DNA from: Sarcina sp034439435
Lineage (GTDB): Bacteria > Bacillota > Clostridia > Clostridiales > Clostridiaceae
Assembly (NCBI RefSeq): GCF_034439435.1
Contig: NZ_JAPCKJ010000004.1
Span: 1-64,000 of the forward strand
Length of the DNA stretch: 64,000 bases
Direction: 5' to 3'
The translations under genes were made by a program, and so were the position numbers. Shown here one piece after another: positions 46,165 to 53,119 of this stretch (within the stretch, counting starts at the first letter, position 1; every line of letters begins with the position of its first letter). Below the pieces are notes generated by a model that worked only from the letters and a program-made list of their open reading frames with translations, was not told where the DNA came from and made no database searches.

Positions 46165-46480
46165 CTTTCTCCTCCTAACCAAAGCTTTAACATCGATGCT
46201 TACATACATTAGTCTTTTTAAGTGGTCAGAAAGTTTCAAAAAGTTTCTAAATTTTTGTTTCAAATAAATATTTTAATTGATTTTAAAATACTACTAACTA
46301 AACGGCCTTTATATAATTCTCCTCAAGTTAGGTCTGAGGTGCTAACTAAAAATCAACATTCACCTAAGGCATAACTAAATTAAAAGGTATTTATTACAAA
46401 ACTATACTAATTATAAATTAGATAAATAAAAAAGCATATTAAGATTATATAATCTTAATATGCTTTTTATAATTTTTATT
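46165..46480. other. intergenic region with a dispersed-repeat copy
   Basis: Holds the sigma promoter side, a copy of the dispersed repeat at about 46344-46378 (CTAAAAATCAACATTCACC, then a CATAA tail), and the opuC terminator at 46431-46468. Confidence 0.45.
46425..46468 (-). terminator. opuC operon terminator
   Basis: 18-bp perfect arms (46431-46448 and 46451-46468) with a 2-base apex, followed on the minus strand by TATTTATC. Confidence 0.85.
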
Positions 46481-48034
46481 TTATTCTTTTATTAAACCTT
46501 CTTGAATTAAGAAAGTTTTAGCAACCTCTTCTGGTGACTTTCCTAAAACATCTACCTGATAGTTTAAATCAATCATAGTCTGTTCATCTATTTTTCCATT
46601 TAAAGAATTCAATACATCCTTTAACTCTGGATATTTTTCTAAAGTTTTATTATTAACTATAGGTACAGCACTATAGTTAACAAAGAAATTCTTATCATCC
46701 TCTAAAGTTTTTAAGTCAAACTTTTTAAGAAGTCCATCTGTAGAGAAAGCATCGATAACCTGTGACTCTCCACTTGTTAAAGCTGAATATCTAAGACTTC
46801 CATCTAAAGATTTAACATTTTTAAAATTCATTCCATAATGCTTTTGTAATCCAACTAAACCATCTTCTCTATTTTGGAACTCCATAGTTGGTGATAGTAT
46901 TAAATCACTACTATGCTTAGCTAAATCTGATATGGTATTTATTCCATACTTATCAGATAACTCTTTTGATATAGCCAAATTATAGGTATTGTTAAATCCT
47001 ACTGGATCTAATAATGTTAATCCATGTTCACTATCCATGTTTTTCTTTATATCTTCATAATAATCTACACTATTATCAATATTTTTTTCTTTCATAACAT
47101 TGACAAGTAATGTACCAGTATAGTCAACATACATATCTATGTCCCCTTTTTCAAGAGCTCCAAAAGCAACAGATGTTCCCCCTAGATTTAACTTTCTTTC
47201 TACCTCTAAATCTGTCTTATCCTCAACTAAATCTGCATACATATTTCCTAAAATAAGCTGCTCTGTAAAGTTTTTTGAACCAATAACTATTTTATTTTTC
47301 TTACTTGATAAGAATGAAGAAACTCCCATAAACAAAATAGCTATTGCCATTATCACTCCTATGATTTTAAGAACAAAGGTATTTTTCTTTTTATCCTGAT
47401 TATTTAATCCTTTTGGTGTAACAGCTACCTCTATTTTTCCAAAAATAAAATCAACTATTAAAGCTAAAATACAAGCTGGTATAGCTCCTGCTAAAATCAT
47501 ATTATTATTTACTGTTTGAACTCCTGAGAATACTAAGTATCCAAGTCCACCAGCACCAATGAAGGCCGCTAAAGTCATAAGACCTACAGCAGTAACTGCT
47601 GATATTCTTATACCAGACATTATTATTGGTAATGCTAATGGTAATTGTATCTTAAATAAGCTCTGATTCTTAGTAAGTCCAATTCCTTTAGCTGATTCTA
47701 ATACCACAGGATCTATACTTGCAATTCCCGTGTAAGTATTTTTAACAATTGGAAGTAATGAATAAACTACTACCATAAAAATCGCTGGTGTACTTCCTAT
47801 TCCTAGTATTGGAATAAGTAATCCTAATAAAGCCATTGAAGGAACGGCTTGTACTAAATTAACAAATCCAATAATCGGCTTTCTTAAAAACTTAACCCTA
47901 GAAACAATAATCCCTAAAGGTATTCCTATAACTATAGCTATTCCTATAGCTGCAAGTGTTAAATATATATGTTGAACTAATAAATCTAATATCTGAGTTT
48001 TTTGTGAAACTATATATTGTAATAAATTATTCAA
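46481..48034 (-). CDS. osmolyte ABC transporter: permease fused to substrate-binding domain
   Basis: A 517-residue fusion of the glycine betaine/carnitine/choline OpuC type. The N-terminal half (about 1-210) is the membrane permease with the EAA-like loop ESAKGIGLTKNQSLFKIQLPLALP. A further helix near 220-242 leads to an extracellular OpuAC-like binding domain (IVIGSKNFTEQLILGNMYADLVE ... GEVDMYVDYTGT-type segment). The fusion supplies both channel and receptor in one chain. It overlaps the ATPase gene by eight bases. The substrate is probably a quaternary amine osmoprotectant. Confidence 0.9.
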   Translation of the reverse strand: MNNLLQYIVSQKTQILDLLVQHIYLTLAAIGIAIVIGIPLGIIVSRVKFLRKPIIGFVNLVQAVPSMALLGLLIPILGIGSTPAIFMVVVYSLLPIVKNTYTGIASIDPVVLESAKGIGLTKNQSLFKIQLPLALPIIMSGIRISAVTAVGLMTLAAFIGAGGLGYLVFSGVQTVNNNMILAGAIPACILALIVDFIFGKIEVAVTPKGLNNQDKKKNTFVLKIIGVIMAIAILFMGVSSFLSSKKNKIVIGSKNFTEQLILGNMYADLVEDKTDLEVERKLNLGGTSVAFGALEKGDIDMYVDYTGTLLVNVMKEKNIDNSVDYYEDIKKNMDSEHGLTLLDPVGFNNTYNLAISKELSDKYGINTISDLAKHSSDLILSPTMEFQNREDGLVGLQKHYGMNFKNVKSLDGSLRYSALTSGESQVIDAFSTDGLLKKFDLKTLEDDKNFFVNYSAVPIVNNKTLEKYPELKDVLNSLNGKIDEQTMIDLNYQVDVLGKSPEEVAKTFLIQEGLIKE

Positions 48035-49163
48035 ATATATTCACCTCCATATCCAAGAACTGATCACTTAATATTGAAAGTAAACTACTTCTTGTTATAA
48101 GTCCTACCAGTTTCTCCTCTGCATTAACAACTGGTATGAACCCTACTGAATTTTCATTCATTATAGTTAAAATATCCACTAAACTATCCTCTTCATTAAC
48201 TCTAAGTGGATTTTCACTCATAATTTCTGAAAGTGCTCTAGATTTTTCATTTGTAGTCTTTATATCCTTAAAGGTAACAATACCCTTAAGGATATTTTCT
48301 TTATCTACAATTAATAAACTATCTACCTTATTACTTCTCATTATTTCAATTCCTTGTAATATGGTTCTTGCACCTTTAACAGAAACAGGATTTTTTATCA
48401 TTATATCCCTAGCTTTTATAAAATCTGGGTTATTCCAAACTCTATCTGATCCTATGAAATCTCTAACAAAATCATTTGCTGGATTTCTAAGAATATTTTC
48501 TGGAGTGTCATATTGAGCTATTCTTCCTCCATTCATTATGCATATCTTATCAGCTATCTTTAAAGCTTCATCCATATCATGAGTAACGAAAATAATTGTT
48601 TTCTTTAATTCCTCTTGAATTGTAAAAAGCTCTTCTTGAAGTGAAGTACGAGTTATTGGATCTAAAGCACTAAATGGCTCGTCCATTAAAATTATCTCTG
48701 CATCTGTTGCAAAGGCTCTGGCAAATCCTACCCTCTGTTGCTGTCCTCCACTAAGTTCTGATGGATATTTGTTTAAATAAATTTCTGGATCTAATCCAAC
48801 CATATTCAAAAGATCTATAGTTGTCTGTTCTATTTTCTCAATTTCCTTATCCTTCTTAAGTCTTGGAATAAGTTCTATATTTTCCTTAATAGTTAGATGT
48901 GGAAATAAACCATTATTCTGAATTACATATCCAACTTTTCTTCTTAACTCAATTGGATCTTCTTTAGACAAAGGTTTTCCATTTATAAATATTTCACCTG
49001 AAGTAGGTGTTATTAACTTATTAATAAGCTTTAAAGTAGTGGTCTTACCACATCCACTAGAACCTATTAAAACAACTAAACTTCCTTTATCAATAGTTAG
49101 AGAAATATTATCTAGTATCTTTCTATCCCCAATTTGTTTAGATACATTTCTTACTTCTATCAT
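48027..49163 (-). CDS. opuCA: osmolyte ABC transporter ATP-binding protein
   Basis: A 378-residue ATPase with Walker A GSSGCGKTTTLK, signature LSGGQQQRVGFARA, Walker B IILMDEPFSALDP and the switch His in FVTHDMDEA. Two C-terminal CBS domains (about 250-375) fit OpuCA/ProV proteins, where CBS repeats sense ionic strength. The ATG at 49163 follows AAAGGGGG; the open frame extends 28 codons further but without a ribosome-binding site. A decayed DNA copy of part of this gene lies upstream near 49.81 kb. Confidence 0.92.
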   Translation of the reverse strand: MIEVRNVSKQIGDRKILDNISLTIDKGSLVVLIGSSGCGKTTTLKLINKLITPTSGEIFINGKPLSKEDPIELRRKVGYVIQNNGLFPHLTIKENIELIPRLKKDKEIEKIEQTTIDLLNMVGLDPEIYLNKYPSELSGGQQQRVGFARAFATDAEIILMDEPFSALDPITRTSLQEELFTIQEELKKTIIFVTHDMDEALKIADKICIMNGGRIAQYDTPENILRNPANDFVRDFIGSDRVWNNPDFIKARDIMIKNPVSVKGARTILQGIEIMRSNKVDSLLIVDKENILKGIVTFKDIKTTNEKSRALSEIMSENPLRVNEEDSLVDILTIMNENSVGFIPVVNAEEKLVGLITRSSLLSILSDQFLDMEVNIFE

Positions 49164-49360
49164 TAAAAAACCCCCTTTTCTACTGCCAACTTTTATTTTT
49201 ATATCAAGTTGCCAGTTCATTGTAACATGATATAAAGTTAAATGCAAATCTCAATACATCTAACCTTAAACTTGTTATCTAAAATTTACTACACACTGAA
49301 TGTCATCTTCTTTCACATTAATAGTTATATTTCCTCATTTAAAAACTATTAAATATATAA

Positions 49361-49402
49361 TTTAAATAATAAAAAAACACTATTATATAAAACAGTGCTC
49401 TA
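49361..49402 (-). terminator. terminator of the small basic gene
   Basis: On the minus strand AGCACTGTT pairs with AATAGTGTT (two G-U pairs), a 6-base loop between, followed by TTTTTATTATT. Confidence 0.7.
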
Positions 49403-49412
49403 CATAATAAAA

Positions 49413-49517
49413 CTATTTATTTTTAACATCTTTTAAAATCTTCTTCACATCTTTACTTGTTTTTCTTTTATTTTTTTTATTTTTACTAAATTCATTACAA
49501 ATTTTATATATTAACAA
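49413..49517 (-). CDS. candidate 34-residue lysine-rich small protein
   Basis: TTG at 49517 follows AAAGGAGG with a six-base spacer and opens 34 codons. The product begins MLIYKICNEFSKNKKNKR and continues with more lysines to a TAG stop. About 40% of residues are Lys or Arg. A terminator starts ten bases past the stop, so ribosome-binding site, frame and terminator make a complete gene. No family recognised. It could bind nucleic acid or a membrane; this is speculation from charge. Confidence 0.5.
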   Translation of the reverse strand: MLIYKICNEFSKNKKNKRKTSKDVKKILKDVKNK

Positions 49518-50289
49518 ATTAATCCTCCTTTAAATATCTAATTTATTATTTTTATAAATCATATTTCTTTATTTTATTTATTGTTTATTTCAGGCCTAAA
49601 TTTAAGCATTAAAAATCATCTAGTTTCTCTCTTGAGTTAACAACTAGCATGAATATATTCTATTTTTATCAATCAAAACTAAACTAATCAAATATTATTA
49701 TAAATAATCTCTAACTAGCACTTTATTATTTTAATAAATGGTCTATAAATGTTCACTAAATAATCCTATATAATTAGAACTATCCTAAATTAATACTATA
49801 TTTTAAAATCATTTACTGGATTTATAAGAATATTTTAGGTGTTATATTATTTTCATACCATTTATCATGTTTTTATAACTTTTATTAAAACATTAGTATA
49901 AAATAATATCTATAACCTATTGAAGTGAAAAATCTTCTCTTTTGAAGTGAATTACAATTTACCGACTTGTAATTTAATTTGTATATTTTCTCTCTCTTCT
50001 ATACCTTTTTAAACCTGAGAACAAACTCTAAACTTTATTTAATTATTAAATATAAATTTTTTATATTTTCCAATCAGCTTTTTAAACCCACAAGCTGAAT
50101 TCATATTATAACATATAACACAAACAATTGCAAACATCCATTCTCTTTTCTTATATAACATTATATTTCAATCCATCATTTATCCTAAACTAAACCTAAA
50201 AAGCTTAGTAATTATACCTTTAATCTTAAAATAAAAGCCTGTATTTAAAATTCACTCTAAATACAGACCTACTTATTTTATATACTAAT
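49518..50289. other. long AT-rich intergenic region with a relict segment
   Basis: About 770 bases with no supportable coding frame. It holds a short decayed copy of opuCA (49805-49866) and a weak inverted repeat ATTACAA / TTGTAAT near 49950-49975. The remainder appears to be AT-rich drifted sequence. Confidence 0.45.
49805..49866 (-). pseudogene. relict fragment of an opuCA-like gene
   Basis: Bases 49805-49836 match 48468-48499 inside opuCA at about 30 of 32 positions, in the same orientation. Similarity then fades through several small changes. No frame survives. It looks like the remains of a duplicated osmolyte-transporter ATPase gene. Confidence 0.5.
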
Positions 50290-51921
50290 CTATTTAACTT
50301 TGTACATTATAGATTCATAAGGTCTTAAACTTAATCTTCCTAAGTCCATCCCTGAATCATTGTAATTACTTAGTAAAATCTCTGGATCTTTTTCTAACTC
50401 TTCTTCTAAAGAAAACTCTGCTGGATTTTCTTTAAAATTACATACAACTAGTATTTTTTCTCCATTTAGTTCCCTTGTGTAAGCAAATACATTTTCATCC
50501 TCAGGATTTAATAATTCATAATCACCATAAATTATGGTTTCACTATTTTTTCTTATGTCAATAAGCTTCTTATAGTGATAGAAAATTGAATCTTTATTTT
50601 CTAATGCTTCTTTGGCATTTATAGTTTTATAGTTTGAGTTTACTCCAATCCAAGGTTCTACAGTTGAAAAACCACCAAATTCTGAATCATCCCATTGCAT
50701 TGGTGTACGAGCATTATCTCTTCCTTTAGCATAAATAGATTCCATAATATCTTCATGTTTATATCCTTGAGCTATTCTTTCTTTATACATATTATGAATT
50801 TCTATATCATCATACATGTCTATAGATTCAAACCTTATATTAGTCATACCAAGCTCTTCACCTTGATATATATAAGGAGTTCCTTTCATTCCATGGAGAA
50901 GTGTTGCAAGCATTTTTGCACTTTCAACTCTATATTCTTTATCATTTCCCCATCTTGAAACTATTCTTGGTAAGTCATGGTTATTCCAGAATAAGCTGTT
51001 CCATCCATCTCCATCTAGCTCAGTTTGCCACTTAGATAAAACTCTCTTTAAATCTCTTAAATCTAGAGGTTTTAAATCCCACTTTCTCTTTCCAGGAATT
51101 TTATCTAAACTTATATGTTCAAATTGAAATACCATGCTTAATTCATTTCTCTTAGGATTTGAATAAAGCTTAGCAACCTCTGGAGTTGCTCCCCAAGTTT
51201 CCCCAACTGTTAACAAATCATGTTTCCCAAAAGATTTTTCATTCATTTCTCTTAAATATTCATGAAGTTTTGGGCCATTTTCCTTTATCATTTCATCTGG
51301 AACCTTTCCGATGAGATCAATTACATCCATTCTGAATCCACCAATTCCTTTTTCTATCCAGAAATTGATTAAATCCCAAACCTCTTTACGCACTTTTTCA
51401 TTTTCCCAGTTTAAATCTGGTTGTTTCTTACTAAATAAGTGTAAATAATATTGTCCTGATGCTTCATCATATTCCCAAGCACTTCCCCCAAAGGTTGAAC
51501 CTAATTCATTTGGTTCCTTACCATTAACTGGATCTCGCCAAACATAATAATCTCTATACTCATTATCCTTTGACTTTTTAGCCTCAATAAACCATTTATG
51601 CTCATCAGATGTATGGTTTACTACTAAATCCATAAGAATTTTTATTCCTCTTTCTTTAGCCCCCTTAAGAAGGTTGTCCATATCTTCCATAGTACCAAAC
51701 TCATCCATTATGTCACAATAATCACTTATATCATATCCATTGTCATCATTAGGTGATTTATATACCGGACTTAACCAAATAACATCAATTCCTAACTCTT
51801 TTAAATAATCAAGCTTTTCTCTTATTCCATTTATATCACCAATTCCGTCATTATTACTATCATTAAAGCTTCTAGGATATATTTGATATACCACTGAGCT
51901 ATGCCACCATTTTTTCTCCAT
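50290..51921 (-). CDS. GH13 alpha-glucosidase (oligo-1,6-glucosidase type)
   Basis: A 543-residue cytoplasmic GH13 glycosidase. Catalytic residues are Asp in GFRMDVIDLI, Glu in TVGETWGATPE and Asp in FWNNHDLPRIVSR. The Val after the nucleophile is typical of alpha-1,6-active enzymes such as isomaltase, but trehalose-6-phosphate hydrolases share it, so substrate is open between isomalto-oligosaccharides and a second phosphotrehalase. ATG follows GGAGGAGAAGAG. A site like those before treB and treC lies just upstream, so TreR probably controls it. It stands alone, about 6 kb from treB. Confidence 0.9.
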   Translation of the reverse strand: MEKKWWHSSVVYQIYPRSFNDSNNDGIGDINGIREKLDYLKELGIDVIWLSPVYKSPNDDNGYDISDYCDIMDEFGTMEDMDNLLKGAKERGIKILMDLVVNHTSDEHKWFIEAKKSKDNEYRDYYVWRDPVNGKEPNELGSTFGGSAWEYDEASGQYYLHLFSKKQPDLNWENEKVRKEVWDLINFWIEKGIGGFRMDVIDLIGKVPDEMIKENGPKLHEYLREMNEKSFGKHDLLTVGETWGATPEVAKLYSNPKRNELSMVFQFEHISLDKIPGKRKWDLKPLDLRDLKRVLSKWQTELDGDGWNSLFWNNHDLPRIVSRWGNDKEYRVESAKMLATLLHGMKGTPYIYQGEELGMTNIRFESIDMYDDIEIHNMYKERIAQGYKHEDIMESIYAKGRDNARTPMQWDDSEFGGFSTVEPWIGVNSNYKTINAKEALENKDSIFYHYKKLIDIRKNSETIIYGDYELLNPEDENVFAYTRELNGEKILVVCNFKENPAEFSLEEELEKDPEILLSNYNDSGMDLGRLSLRPYESIMYKVK

Positions 51922-51946
51922 TCTCTTCTCCTCCTATGCAACTCCA

Positions 51947-51964
51947 AACTTGTACGTATATGTT
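51947..51964 (-). promoter_or_regulatory. TreR-like operator before the second GH13 gene
   Basis: AACTTGTACGTATATGTT shares 14 leading bases with the treB and treC sites. It is 26 bases before the start codon. Confidence 0.65.
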
Positions 51965-52061
51965 ATCTCCATAATATAATGTAAAGGTTTTTCTGTCAAC
52001 AAGTAATTTATGAAACAATTTATAAATCTCATTTCTATATCTAAGCCTTTTATTAAATAAA

Positions 52062-52100
52062 TTAGGCTATGCTTTGATTTACTTCTTTAAAACATAGCCA
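52062..52100 (-). terminator. terminator-like copy of the dispersed repeat after azoR
   Basis: GGCTATG and CATAGCC flank an A/T-rich loop containing TTTTAAA. On the minus strand TAATTTATTTAAT follows. The arms match the AACATAGCC part of the dispersed repeat. Confidence 0.5.
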
Positions 52101-52120
52101 AATACTTTTAAATTATATGA

Positions 52121-52777
52121 TTAACCTTTGTTACTAAAATATATACTCTTTACTACATCATCGATCTTTTCAACAGCTTTATCTTCAGCCTTAAACTTTT
52201 GTTCTATACTAGAGCCTGTGCCGTCAACTAAAAGCTGATGAAATTTCTTTATCCCCAAGAATTTCATTATATCTTCAACATAGTTTAGTCCTATATTTAA
52301 TCCACCCTTAGCAAACCAAGGTATCTCTCCACCTGAAGATTGTATATAAACCATTTCTCTCTGCTTATCATCTAATAATCCTTTTACTTCATCTTGAGAA
52401 ATTTTTATTGTTATCTTATTTTGCACAATACAATCTATGTACTCTTTTAAAGGTGCTGGGAAAGATAATGTCCATAATGGTGCTGCAATTACATATAAAT
52501 CTGCACTCTTAAATTGTTCGCTTAATTCAATTATTCTCTTAACTTCTTTTTTAGTTTGTTCATCTAAATCAGGTTTTTCACCATCAACTACACAACTTCT
52601 TCCTGAAAAATGTTTATCCTCTAATCTAGGTATAAAGTCTTTATATAAATCTACTTCTTCAACCTCGAATTCAGGATTTAGTTCTAAAAACCTACTTACA
52701 AAAGCTCTTCCAATTGTTTTGCTTGATGAAAACTTTTCTGGTTTTGAATTCACTGTAATATAAAGTAACTTTTTCAT
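52121..52777 (-). CDS. azoR: FMN-dependent NADH-azoreductase
   Basis: A 218-residue flavodoxin-like quinone/azo reductase of the AzoR family. Motifs are the N-terminal VNSKPEKFSSSKTIGRAF phosphate loop, the flavin-contacting APLWTLSFPAPLKEYIDCIVQ segment and SSGGEIPWFAKGGLN. It reduces quinones and azo dyes with NAD(P)H and FMN in the cytoplasm. ATG follows GAGGTGAG. It stands alone, divergent from the copper ATPase gene; thiol or quinone stress is a common theme for such enzymes, but no regulator is visible. Confidence 0.88.
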   Translation of the reverse strand: MKKLLYITVNSKPEKFSSSKTIGRAFVSRFLELNPEFEVEEVDLYKDFIPRLEDKHFSGRSCVVDGEKPDLDEQTKKEVKRIIELSEQFKSADLYVIAAPLWTLSFPAPLKEYIDCIVQNKITIKISQDEVKGLLDDKQREMVYIQSSGGEIPWFAKGGLNIGLNYVEDIMKFLGIKKFHQLLVDGTGSSIEQKFKAEDKAVEKIDDVVKSIYFSNKG

Positions 52778-52980
52778 ATGCTCACCTCATTTAATTTTCT
52801 AAAGTAACTTCTTATCTTATCTTGTGATTTTTCTTACTTTTTATTAGTATCTATATCAAAAAAATTTAGTCTTTGCTCTTTAAATAATTTTTTATATCTT
52901 AGATAAACTAAAAATATAGTTCCTAAAAAACTCGATTAAATTCTTCTAAAATTTAATTGATAAAAATTATTACTTCATTG

Positions 52981-53037
52981 TTGACAAAAAAAAATTCAAG
53001 GAGTATATTAGTATTATACCCCACCCCCTGGGGGTGG
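52981..53037 (+). promoter_or_regulatory. copA promoter with CsoR-like operator
   Basis: TTGACA (52981-52986), a 17-base spacer and TATATT (53004-53009). CCACCCCCTGGGGGTGG (53021-53037) is a palindrome apart from its central base and overlaps the expected start of transcription. G/C-tract palindromes of this kind are bound by copper-sensing CsoR repressors. Confidence 0.75.
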
Positions 53038-53048
53038 TTAATTTAATT

Positions 53049-53119
53049 AAAGGAGGCAAACTGTTATTTCTTCTTATTAATGTTAAATTTATAGAAGAAA
53101 TTTAACAGCTAATTATTTT
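53049..53119 (+). promoter_or_regulatory. copA leader: distant Shine-Dalgarno and bridging hairpin
   Basis: AAAGGAGG (53049-53056) is 63 bases before the ATG at 53120. Between them CTGTTATTTCTTCT (53061-53074) pairs with AGAAGAAATTTAACAG (53093-53108), 14 pairs with a 2-base bulge and an 18-base loop. Folding would bring the site within about 15 bases of the ATG. No other ribosome-binding site is visible. Confidence 0.6.

Noticed and set aside
53061..53105. 14-codon CTG-start leader peptide after the strong Shine-Dalgarno before copA
   Set aside because: CTG starts are very rare, spacing is short, and the same bases are explained by the bridging stem. It remains an alternative but is not listed as a gene.
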